Below are positions 11,301 through 21,333 of a stretch of 64,000 bases of DNA, piece by piece (the stretch's first letter is position 1; every line of letters starts with the position of its first letter). Origin of the DNA: Hygrocybe punicea (lineage: Eukaryota; Basidiomycota; Agaricomycetes; Agaricales; Hygrophoraceae). The stretch spans positions 7,440,001-7,504,000 of the forward strand of contig OY744463.1 of the NCBI GenBank assembly GCA_963556145.1. Reading direction: 5' to 3'. Under the pieces are notes generated by a model. That model made no database searches, had not been told where the DNA came from, and worked only from the letters and a program-made list of their open reading frames with translations. A program made the position numbers and the translations under genes.

Positions 11301-11940
11301 AGACGTTTTATTCCTTGATTTCCGGATTCTACGTCAATCTGTCCCGCGAAGCGTTGCAAAAATGCGCCATCGACACTATGAAGTGCCATCCAGTGGAAAT
11401 GCCTGTGATTTGCATCAAACACGAGTCAATCTCGGGAGAAGCGTTCAATCGTGTGATTATATGACGTTACCTTTGTACAGTTTTTGGATGACGGGATGAA
11501 AATAAGAACGATTGCTCTCCGTTTTCGAAGTTGAGACCTGAAGCGGGGAAGAGCTCTGATGGCGTGTACTCGGAAACATCTGGCCAGAGATCGGTCTGTG
11601 GTCTTCCTCCGCTTGTTATTGGATGATTGAACCAATGCAGCCAGCCATGATGCCCTGGTTAAAAAGAAGAAACTAATGAACTTCTATCATTAATGATATA
11701 ATCGGAACATCTGGCTAACCTGGAGCAATGGGTTCGCCATCCCCGGGGCAGGCAAACCTGGATGCAGGGTTCAGAATTGCAGATAGCCACGGGTAAATCG
11801 GATACATGCCATCCTTGGTAGCCAACCAAGAACTTGTCCTGTATTGCGGATGGGTCGGCTCTGCGTGGTAATTAGACTTTTCTGTAACCCTGAATGCCCT
11901 GGTGGACCCACCTTCTGAGGGTTTTGACTGCAGAAGACAT
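8312..11940 (-). CDS. GH99-like xylosidase/arabinosidase-type protein with P/Q/S-rich tail
   Basis: Eleven exons (11940-11912, 11860-11810, 11757-11720, 11654-11471, 11402-11235, 11175-11036, 10977-10634, 10578-10448, 10389-10273, 10206-8531, 8490-8312) sum to 3057 nt, 1018 aa. The first ~400 residues match the fungal GH99-like family: GYQGWFACPGDG (23-34), GHHGWLHWF, LWPDVSEY, HFHWMALHSVDGAFLQRF, YDVSGV, ALWGFGF, FPGGS, GGKFLWRQ, AMWDEYDEGT, ALDADGYDLP. These suggest a glycan-acting barrel, but the substrate is unknown. No signal peptide is visible, so the protein may be cytosolic. The C-terminal ~600 residues are Pro/Gln/Ser-rich, include PPPYSLE, carry a degenerate repeat of about 36-40 residues (..DSFGRPGVSSP..AYPSQ..), and end in a small helical segment. 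Introns 11809-11758 and 11035-10978 need GC donors to keep the conserved motifs in frame. Confidence 0.85.
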
Positions 11941-12048
11941 CCTGAGTACTGACAAAGAGGTCGCGATGGCTGTCACTGGCAGTGTGAGTCCGAGTCAGCT
12001 GATGATCAAAAAAGGCTTCTCGGCCCTGCTCCAAATTGAAGGCTAAGA

Positions 12049-12960
12049 ATGGACCTGGCTCAGTTCCTTGTCCAACGTCTTCAAGCGTACGTGCACTACC
12101 TCCGGTTCACGTTAACTTTTTAAAAATAAAACTACCCGCCAGGGCACCACCGTCTGCACGACTACTCGTCGGTCTATCCGGCATCCCAGCCTCAGGGAAG
12201 TCATCTCTCGCCAAGATCATAGTCGACAATATCAACACCATCCTCCAGGCCGTCAATCCCGTCCCCAAAGACCCATTAAATGAAAATGAAGTTTCGAACA
12301 ACAACACAAGCGCTATCCTCGTGGGCTTGGATGGCTGGCACCTCACTCGCTCGCAGCTAGACTCTTTTCAGGATCCAAAACTTGCTCATGACAGGTGGTC
12401 GCCCAGTCTCCCATATGTTATCCTTGGAACGGCTGACCAATTTTTTATTTTTATTTTCGGGAGACGGGGGATACATTGGACATTTGACGCCGCTTCCTAC
12501 GTTGCATTTGTCCGATCACTCCGTGAAAATTTGACGGCGACTACACCAACCATCACCGCTCCCTCCTTCGACCACGCTCTGAAGGACCCAATCCTAGACG
12601 CTATCAGTATTCACCCGCATCACCGCATCGTACTTGTCGAAGGGCTCTACACCTCCCTCTCCATCACCCCTTGGCGTGAGGCTGCCGAACTTTTGGATGA
12701 ACGGTGGTTCCTCCAAGTTGAACTCGAAGAGGCGAAACGGCGGTTAGTTAAAAGACATGTTGAGAGTGGAGTGGCAAAGGACTGGGACGAGGCCTTGTGG
12801 AGAGTGCGGGAGAATGATGTGCCCAGTGAGTGATTCAAGGTTCCCATGTTACCGCTTGCTCAAGTATGGTTGTGCAGATGGTCAGTTTATTCTTGAGCAC
12901 GCTTTGGAAGCTACTCGGGTCATACAAAGTGCCGATTACTCTCTGTTCACATTGCCATGA
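12049..12960 (+). CDS. P-loop kinase, uridine kinase/phosphoribulokinase-like (Yfh7-type)
   Basis: Four exons, 12049-12086, 12143-12394, 12464-12825 and 12878-12960, give 244 aa. Walker A is GIPASGKS at residues 26-33. VGLDGWHLTRSQLD is the kinase-specific motif after strand 2, LAHDRRGIHWTFDAASYV follows after intron 2, and HRIVLVEGLYTS is the strand carrying the acidic residue. A lid-type basic segment (AKRRLVKRHVESGVAKDWDEA) and the C-terminal NGQFILEHALEATRVIQS complete the fold. The protein should transfer phosphate from ATP to a small molecule, but the substrate of this fungal group is not certain. Intron 2 (69 nt) is a multiple of three without a stop, so retention would insert 23 residues between HDR and RG. 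A decayed partial copy lies at 2563-2853. Confidence 0.85.
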
Positions 12961-13282
12961 ACTACTTTGGAACCCATCGCTTCGACGCCGTAGAGAAGAC
13001 AGACGCGTAGCCGGTTTGAATGTCCCATCCCAGTGGCGGCATAGGATGTACTCGTTAGTTTACAAGTGACATCGCAATTGCTTTTCTACATTCACTTCAT
13101 TTGTCGAATCGAGTACATGAAAAATCATTGTCATGAGCGTAACAGAAAAAACTACACATCAGGTATCTGAAGCTTGAAGTTCGTAAACACATAGAGGAGT
13201 GTGTAAAAACCATAAAGTAAATTAACTTTTACTCTTACTATACCATGTCCTCCAGAAATATGGACGCGCCGAGGCTTCAAGT
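12961..13282. other. convergent intergenic region
   Basis: This is the 3' meeting zone of the kinase gene (+) and the HAM1-like gene (-). It is AT-rich towards 13200 and shows no additional gene or repeat. Both 3' untranslated regions are expected here. Confidence 0.5.
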
Positions 13283-16200
13283 TTATGCAGGGCTGACAAT
13301 AGTGAATCTATTCGTCGAAGAAAGAAAAAATTGAATGAATAATTGAATAAGAAAACAACCGAACATACGCTTCGGATCGCCATTCCGTGCCTTCCGTAGC
13401 AGCTGCCGCTTTCTCCAAGACTCGGTTTACCCATCCAGCAGGATGCCCCGCCGTAGCTAGAAGCGAGTCGCGCTTGTTTGCAACAACCTTGAAGTGCGAG
13501 CCCCGATCACTAGACTTCACAGAAGGTGCTTCGGGTTGCTTGCGCTTGAAGAGCTGGCGGAAGCCCAGATCAACAACAACAAAAAGGGACAGAAATTTAC
13601 TCCACTCACGTCCTGCAACACCTCCATCTTGCTCGCACCTTCCGTCTCCTTTGCATCCGCCACACGGTCACGCACAGACACAAGCTGTCCATCCACGTAT
13701 TCCATGCCTGTCGTGATAGCACCAGCAATCGCCTTCTGAATCTGTCTTTTAACAAGACCGGTAGCGAGCGGTTTCAAGGTTTTGTACAGGATATCGTGCT
13801 TGGAGTCTCGAATCGAGAACTTCAGGGTATCGACCTTGACGATGACATTCTTGACCTTGAAGACGGAAGTTTTATCTTTGTCAGCTGACACAAGATGAAC
13901 GGTAGCCTGTCCAGGTGTCGTTAGTTGGAGTTATCAATCCGTAATGCATAAAATTAATCACAGTCAATCCTTCGCCGCCAAGGAGGACGTCCGCCAAGCC
14001 TGAGTCCACCATTTTGGGGATACCGGTCTTCTTTCTGAAGTAGAATGCAACATCCTTCATATCAGCCTGCATCTGTCCGAACGTCAGCGTGAACTCGTGG
14101 TGTTGTTCGTCGGATATAGCATTGTACGGGCTAAATTTAATGAAATTGTGGGCCTCGAGTGAAACAAAGTTGGGGAAAATATTTCGTCCAGATAACGTAA
14201 GATTCTCAACGACCAGGTCGAGAGAGTCGTCGGTATACTCAATCCGTGGTATGGGAATATAGCCGACCTGTGAACCGTGAGCTACGTTGCGAACGAATGA
14301 AGATTGAGACGAACTTTGTCAACCAGGGTCGGTAAAATCACTTTTCGAACGTCGCTCCACAGATGGGTCTTGAACTTCAAGCTTCCTTCACTATCGAACA
14401 GTAAATCCCTCGTCAGCCTTCCCCAGTCTTCACCAAACCGTATGTTCAAGGGATCCTCGCCCATAGCCTTGAACCAGTTGCCAATCGTGGAGAAGATGTT
14501 GTCGAACTGGCTGCGGTACTTGTCGTCAAAGAATTTACGGCCGGATTCTCTAAGTTCGTTCCCTCGATTATTACAAAGTGGCTGGATGACATAGCCAGGT
14601 TCGAGAAGAACCTGAAATAAACGTATACATCACTATGATGGCAAAATGTCCCACAAAACACCAACCTTCCGAATGTATGCACCCACCATTTCGAACCATT
14701 CGCGCAGCTCCGGATCATTGTTGGCACAATCAATGAGAACATGAGCGGCGTCAAGAATAGGGTCGATTGATTGTCCGTTGGCGAATCGTTCGAGAAGGGT
14801 ACGCAACTCGAGACGAGCGTGTTTGAGACTGGGATCCTAGAACTGGATAAGCATGGTCCTTGTTTTACGTAGAGGCGAACCCACCGATGCGAGCTGGTCG
14901 TGGCTGTCCTTCCCTTTCTCGGCCACGGATTTCCCGTGCTTGGCGTACTCTTCTATGTGGCCTAGGAGCCAGTGGAGCGATTCCTGGTAACTGCCGTGCT
15001 TCTGGCACTCGATGATGACCTGTGTACGCCTTGATTAACAAATGACATGTTGAGTAGACAAAAGACAACTTTTTTGCCTCGGAAAATAAACTGATCTCGA
15101 CGTTCTTCAGGAAAGTATTCTTCTGTGAGGAAGTGTTTCCCATGTTCGAATTGTTCATGGACTTTATTCTTGTGTTGCTGGGGAACCCGATCGGACAGGT
15201 TGTCCTGCCATCAACGTCAACTGCGAAAACACAGACCAAGATATGTAGGATCACATACTTTCAATCCACGGACCTTATCCATAATTCCCTGCTTCTTATC
15301 AGCGTCAGAAATCCCATTCTGTATACCATTAGCGCCCTGTTGTGCAACACGCCTAGCTCCATTAGCGCCCTCAGATAATGCCTGCTCTGCACTTTTGACT
15401 TGTCCATCGCCATTCTTTATCTTTGTACCCGTCCCTAAATCTTCTTTCGGGTGCTGGGAAATCGTCGTATCGGTTCCAGGTAGGTGTACTTCCAATACCG
15501 GGGTTTCATTCGGTCCGACAACGCGTCCTCCCTTGGTAACAAACTGATCTGGAGGGGCAGGGTCATCGACTCGTGCGAGAGATCCTTCTTCTGGGCGGAC
15601 GCCCTCCACGACTTTGGCTGCACCACGAGCAAGGAGATCGCGACCGATGACAGTGAGATCGGAAAGGAGTTTTCGAACTTCGGAATTGGTGAGTATAAGA
15701 GCCAGAAGAGTGCGAAGGTGTTGAACGGCTGCAAGAAATAAGGGACTATCAGTGGCAAGACCGAGAGTGTAACATGAGGAACCATACCAAGCTTTGCGTC
15801 GTCCGTTGCCTTCTGCTTATCCACAGGGAGCACGTCGTTCGGATCCTTCTTGGCGCTTTCCCAGTCTACGTCGCGAGTGTGCCAAACAAAATTTTGGAAC
15901 AATTCATCAGCGTTCTTCTCAGCGACTATCAGCCGGGCGGTTTCGATGATATCGCGTGTATCTTGAATGAGTTGTTGACCATCCGGACTGAGCTCTGATG
16001 TATCTACGGGAGAGTGATCGACCACGTATTTGAGCGTCTCGTCTATCTGCTTATTGTCTGGCATGCGACCGCGGCGGAACGCTTCAATAATGCCGTAAAG
16101 ACGAATCTAGACGGTCATTCATGATGCATGGCGTAAGTGCGAGAAACAATAGTGGCGATCATACCTTGCGGTCGACATCTGCATCTTTGAGAGACTTGTT

Positions 16201-16330
16201 TACTGGATCAACGACAGAACCCTTGGTTGTCCCGAACAGTCAGTTCGAAGTCAGTTCGGTACGTTTACCACGAGTAACATACAGCGGCGGGATGGTTGCC
16301 AATATCCTGTTTGGTGGGCGGAAGGGACAT
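13283..16330 (-). CDS. HAM1-like protein (HAM1-like N- and C-terminal regions)
   Basis: Twelve exons (16330-16283, 16221-16165, 16106-15788, 15728-15259, 15204-15070, 15019-14885, 14836-14666, 14611-14315, 14267-13962, 13906-13610, 13553-13369, 13307-13283) sum to 2445 nt, 814 aa. All introns are 47-66 nt and GT-AG. Family blocks in order are RLYGIIEAFRRGRMPDNKQIDETL near the N-terminus, LRTLLALILTNSEVRKLLSDL, EQFEHGKHFLTEEYFPEERRDQFIFRGKK, LRTLLERFANGQSIDPILDA, the VGYIPIPRIEYTDDSLDLVVENL lipid-binding-like beta region, and LKPLATGLVKRQIQKAIAGAI near the C-terminus. Family function is poorly defined; the name refers to a hyphal-anastomosis-related gene. The ending TEWRSEAFTIVSPA is short but in frame. 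It shares a 172-bp divergent upstream region with the glycosyltransferase gene. Confidence 0.85.
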
Positions 16331-16502
16331 CGATAGTGGGTGGGGTCAAAGTTGAACATTTCGTCTCAGTGGAGAGCGTTGGTTTAAGTAGCCTTGTTCA
16401 AGCGATGACGCGAGAATTCATAATGACGTCATCGAAGTTTCCACATTTGTAATTACATAATTATTGTAGGTAAATAAATAAATTGTTTCCACTCTGCCCA
16501 TC
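16331..16502. promoter_or_regulatory. divergent promoter region
   Basis: A 172-bp interval separates the starts of the HAM1-like gene (-) and the GT25-type gene (+). It contains a TGACGTCATC element near 16424-16433, which includes the palindrome TGACGTCA that resembles a CRE/bZIP site, and an AT-rich stretch (TAAATAAATAAATTG) directly before the + start. Shared regulation is an inference from position only. Confidence 0.4.
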
Positions 16503-17689
16503 ATGGCGCGAAGGTTCTTCAAGTTCTGCACTGGGGTAGCTGTCCTCTTCCTGTGTCTGCTTGTCGTTGCCTACGTGCAAGAAAAGTCTACCTGGTCGTA
16601 CACAGACACGAACCAATCTTATGTTCGCCGGTATGACACGTTGGGGGTCGCTGCTCAGATCTTCGTGATTTCTCTCCCCCGTCGAACGGATCGTCGTGAG
16701 AAAATGGAGACCTTGCGCAGAGCGCTGAACCTTCGCTGGACCTATGTAGACGCCATCGAGTCTTCTGACGACAAAGTGGGAAAAATTCTCGACAGCGTAC
16801 GTGCGAAGCGCGCTGATGCCAAGACAGAAGGACGGCCTGACGCCCCATTCCGGTGGCCTGACGACATTGACTCTCTTGTTGCATCTGATGGACCGCTACC
16901 ACTTTTCGAATCGGACCTCTGGGCGACAACAATCCCGCCTGTTTCGTTTGCCAACTCCGGGAACTATTCTCATGGGCTCAACTCGAGTTTGAACGGAAAA
17001 CTCCCCCCGACTCCTCTTTTGTGTGCTACGGAAGACGACAACGTCTTACCCTACGCTCCAGGCTTCCCCGAATACAGGATCCTTTCTGCTGCCAAGGTTG
17101 CATGCTGGTATTCTCACTGGTCGCTCATTCGCCGTGTCGCAAACGACGCACGCATGCCTGACGTGACCGTCATTCTGGAAGACGACGTTGACATGGAATG
17201 GGATATTCGTGAACGTCTTGGCTCGATCTGGAGTTTGTTACCAAAAACATGGGATATCGTATTCTTAGGTTAGGATCACCACTTGTCTTTATTCCCTCCC
17301 CAAAGATCCAAACGCAGCAGGGTTATCTAGGTCATTGTTGGTCGAATGAGTCTCATCACGCCCCTCTACAACCTGATCGAGGGCTTTCTAGCACACTCGG
17401 AGCCAAAACTCAGCAGTTACATCCCTCTTTTGCACCTAAATGCACACACGCATATGCGCTGTCGCGGACTGGCGCGCGGCGCCTCTGGTTGCATCTTCGC
17501 CATTCACGATTCGCTTACTCGCGCGCACTCGACCAAGCATATGCGTGGCTCGTTGCGGGCGGACGACTGCGCAGCTATTCGATGGTCCCCAGTGTCGTGG
17601 TGCAGCAGAAAGCTGGGTGGAGTGATGTTATGACTGGGAATGGTAGCGACTGGCGGGAGACCCTGGTGAAAGGTGTGTTGGGATCATGA
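16503..17689 (+). CDS. GT25-type glycosyltransferase (type II membrane protein)
   Basis: Two exons, 16503-17268 and 17331-17689 (62-nt GT-AG intron), give 374 aa. Residues ~6-24 form a signal-anchor helix preceded by basic residues, so the catalytic part should face the Golgi or ER lumen. The GT25 hallmarks are visible: IFVISLPRRTDRREKM at 53-68, ACWYSHWSLIRR at 200-211, and VTVILEDDVDMEWD at 221-234, with an acidic EDDVD cluster that would bind a metal/nucleotide-sugar. After the intron the protein continues with HCWSN and an AYALSRTGARRL segment typical of the family. Donor and acceptor sugars are unknown. NYS, NSS and NGS sequons occur. The transcript diverges from the HAM1-like gene. Confidence 0.85.
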
Positions 17690-17861
17690 GATTGTAGGTT
17701 TCATGGTCATCGCAATTAGACGGTGATAATGAGTGAGTACCCACAGTTCGTTGAGGGCTATCCGCTTGTATACCTCGCCTCGCAAATGCAAATTCAAGTT
17801 CAACTTGAAGTTGAGTCACATTGGCCTGACTAAGTTCAAAACCCCTATTAATATTATCTCA

Positions 17862-18944
17862 ATGTCCAACTATACTCTCCTCGCGGTCTACTTCACGATA
17901 TTCATCAGTACACATCCTATCGTGTGCCCACCGCATCATTCATCCCAGAAACTTGGAAACCCCCTGCTTCAGTCATTTCTGCAATCATCCTCTTCTGCGC
18001 TCCCCTGGCTGTTGGCAGACATCTCCCAGATGACAAGTGTATTGCTTTTTGGTTTCTAAATGCATACAACCTTGAATTGGTGCTTTTGGCCCTCTATTTC
18101 TGTGAGTTCCAAAATGGTATTATTACTCGACTAGTTCTGATGGATTTCGTCAGTCATCAAAGCATCGACATTGATGCAAACACTCTTCATAGCGTTCGCT
18201 GCGTGCATCATCCTGTCCCTGGAGACCTTGTACTCCAGCCTCCTCATCAAGTTCCAGGTCAATACTGAGCTTTATCAGCCCTTCCACAAGCGAATTGCAA
18301 GCACTGTCACTTTTGTCTGGACCATCACGACAGGAACCTTGTGCTTGGTTTCGGGGCTGTTTGCTAGCATTTCAGAAATATTGCGCACGGTCTCAGAGCT
18401 GTTTGCTGGCTTTTCGGCAATATTTTTTCGGATCGCAGTACGCTTTGCGGAATTGTACAGATCTGTAGCACCCGAAATCGAAGGACAAGAATCTGCTGCA
18501 GGGTTCACCAATCCAACATCTTTGGAACAGGCAGGTCCCCCACCTCTTTATTCAGTGAGCCCATTGTTATATTCAAGGCCTTCCACTGACATGGCATCGG
18601 CAGCAATTGCCAACAATTCGCAAACCATCAACAGTCGAATGCAGCATTATTGTATGTGGTGGACTCGGAGTACATATTATTTTATTCTTGATTTATTTCC
18701 TTCCAATCACATTCCGTTTACATTTGGAACGCATGTCCAGCAAGTGTATCAAGGCTTTACCATCCACTCTTTGGACAGATTTGTGAGAGCTTTGCGGACA
18801 GTTGCAGGGCTGAGGAAGGTTGAATTCAGGTCACGACCTCATGTTCATTCAAACTTGACGCAAGTGAAGTACAAATACAACAAGAAACCAGATGGACGGA
18901 TACAGAACCAGATAACTCTTACAGTGACGATAATGGAATATTAA
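17862..18944 (+). CDS. multi-pass membrane protein, family not recognised
   Basis: Open frames joined by a 52-nt GT-AG intron (18102-18153) encode several hydrophobic segments: ASVISAIILFCAPLAVG, LELVLLALYF, LFIAFAACIILSLETLY and TFVWTITTGTLCLVSG. A soluble C-terminal part ends at 18944. After PDDKCIAFWFLNAYNLELVLLALYF the splice gives FIKASTLMQTLF in frame. The N-terminus is unresolved: ATG 17862 begins MSNYTLLAVYFT, a good first hydrophobic segment, but it is one base out of frame with the SFIPETWKPPAS block, so either an intron was missed or the gene is broken there. A GTATGT site near 18652 may mark another intron. No family is assigned. Confidence 0.45.
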
Positions 18945-19081
18945 TGGGTCAAGACTCAAGAACGACATCAACATGGGAAGAACGGAGCTGGGTCATTCAT
19001 TGGTCAGTACTTCAATGATCAGTACTTCAACCCAAAAATTTTTACATTACCAATCGAAAACCACATACCACCTTGCCGAAA

Positions 19082-19424
19082 TCAAGGTGTTGGGGCGAAT
19101 AAGGCGACTGTTGCACATGTGCCCATGCAAATACCAAGTCCAGTGTTGCACGCCAGGATAGCCGGAGGGCCTGCTATTACTGTCCCAAATGTGAATCCGG
19201 CAGCGGCGTAGCAGGCCACGACCAGTGTGTTACAGCCTACAATGCAGAGAAGAAGGAATGAATACGCAAATCCGGTGTTATTACGGGAGCTCAGGTTGGG
19301 GACCGGAATTCTCTTCGTTAAAAATGTGGAACGTACCCGTTTGACAAGCTGCATAGGCGAGTGGACCACCCACAGCAGGAGTAACGGCGGCAGCAAAGAA
19401 GAAAACAAGGGTGGAAAGGCGCAT
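19082..19424 (-). CDS. small secreted alanine/cysteine-rich protein
   Basis: Two exons, 19424-19337 and 19236-19082, with a 100-nt GT-AG intron, give 80 aa. Residues 1-20 (MRLSTLVFFFAAAVTPAVGG) look like a cleavable signal peptide. The mature part has AYAACQTGCNTLVVACYAAAGFTFGT followed by ILACNTGLGICMGTCA, a regular set of Cys in an Ala/Gly-rich background, and ends in LFAPTP. I recognise the pattern from a widespread group of small basidiomycete proteins, sometimes annotated as zygote-specific class V copy B-like; their function is unknown. A TTATAA element about 100 bases upstream on the coding strand (near 19521) could be a TATA box. Confidence 0.75.
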
Positions 19425-20875
19425 GATTCAAGCAAGTTTCAGTTGAGTGGCGGCTGAAGCGCTGAAGCTCTGACTCGGAAGCTCTGAAGATCTGAAGACT
19501 CAAATGGGGCTTCGCAGACTTGTTATAAGTACTTCCATAACCTAGGAACCGCAGTCATTGAAACGCCCATAACACGATCACTCAAATTAACATAATGCTG
19601 CGCCCGCAGTTCTAACGTTACCCACATGCAAAAGTCGAGGTCAACTTTAGGCGCCTGGTTTATCAATAATGCGTGAGTTAGATTTGCTAGGAATAAAGTC
19701 GACAGCAGGAGCGATCCAGAAGGCCCTTGATAAATTTGATGTAGACGTAACGTATGGGATTTGGTCTGATGACGGTTGATGCAACATTGATGCATTATAT
19801 TAATTACTGATGCTCGATACATCAGCGCTTTGAAAATTTTCGAGTGTTCTCTGATGAAGTATCCGCTTGCTGTTATCACGCGTGGTCCGATGGGAGGTTA
19901 AAGAATGATATCATGTGCGCAAAGTGAGTTCACTGTGTCCAGTGCTGCAAATATTAACTCATTAGGATGATCCGTCCTCATTATGGTCATGATAGCTCTC
20001 GGTGAACTGAGATATTGGGCAGAACAACACATGCAAATTGTTCGCTTTTCAAAGGGAGGAGACTGCGGCAAAGATGGGTGGATTGGAAAGCTTGCGTTAT
20101 TGTCCCGGTGATGGGTTTGGGGAATCCTGTCTGCAAGGTATATGGAGTAATGACGGTCTCGGCCGAATGTGGATGCTATCACAGTGATAGCTGGATAACA
20201 GAGCTGCGCTGATGGGCCCGTCTTTCCACCAACGGTTATTTCTCCCGAAGTGAAATGCTGTTCCGCTGGAGGATTTCCCTGAAATAACGGTCCATCTTGT
20301 GGTCCCCTCGACAATGTACAGAGCCTCAGATCTCCACCAAAATGTGATCAGTTACCTACAAGCGACACTCAATGAGTATGTCACAGTTGAAAAGGTCAAT
20401 GAATCGAACTTGTAGCCACAATTCCCGAGTCAGCTCGTTCATGGTGCATTTCTGGCTGAGGGAGGAATGTCTATTCAATTAGTTGTTCACAAGGACACAT
20501 GGATGGGCCCATAGTGGGACAACCATAGCAGCGACGGGGAATAAGACCGCGATATGGACGTTGCCCCAGACAATGTTCCCATCATCATCATCAATGCGGT
20601 GGCCTGGTGATATTAATTATAGACTGTCAACATGGAGGTACCGTAGAGAGACGAACGTAGAACAACGGAATCAAAGCTCACGCCATTGCAAATGAGCCAG
20701 AACAAGGCGCTTCAAGATGGAGTGATTGCATTCCAAGGACCGCGCCGTAAATTCATTGCACCGCCAACAATGAGAAGAAAAGGAAATCTGAAGAAAAAAC
20801 ATGTCAACGATCAAGCTTCTTTCGTGCAGTATCCAATGATGTGGTCGAAGACTGGCAAATGCGAACGCTGAGCGC
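19425..20875. other. intergenic, no supported gene
   Basis: About 1.45 kb without a gene I can defend. The longest frame (minus strand, 20314-19898, 138 codons) has no recognisable domain, signal peptide or splice continuation, and its composition is unremarkable. Other frames are short and overlapping. A GCTGAGC direct repeat (AGCGCTGAGCGCTGAGC) lies at about 20869-20886, next to the left border of the tandem duplication. Confidence 0.4.
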
Positions 20876-21333
20876 TGAGCGCTGAGCCATAAAACCGAAA
20901 GTGTCAGCTGACTTGCCAACTGGCGCCAACCGTTCACACGGCCCACTGACCTACGGGATTATTGAAACTTTAGGGACACATGGTCACACCGCTATACCCG
21001 AACAGCCAGAAAAAGGAATTACAGTATTAACACGAATGTGTCGCCCTAGCCCTCTCATTTCCTGAAAATATGCAGACGCTGACAAGACGCGACTTAGATT
21101 TCTCTCTGTCTTCTGTCAAGGCTTGAGGTACGCCCACGACTTATTACTGATTTTTTGGAACGTCAAAAGTTATCATTTGAATGTTGCCACGTACGTACCG
21201 TGGGCATGACTTCAGGGATCGCCTGCCTGACCGTGGACAGTCGGTGGATTCCGACTTCGGCTGATCTGGTACAAAAAAACGAGATAGAGAGACGAACCGT
21301 GAGATATTCTTTCAGCCCACGAAATACTCATTT

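Noticed and set aside
11757..11810. GT donor at 11805 instead of the GC donor
   Set aside because: Using the GT in GGCATGTATCC puts the conserved FACPGDG block out of frame; only the GC donor gives GWFACPGDG.
19898..20314. 138-codon minus-strand gene
   Set aside because: No start context, splice continuation, signal peptide or recognised domain; length is within chance for this DNA.
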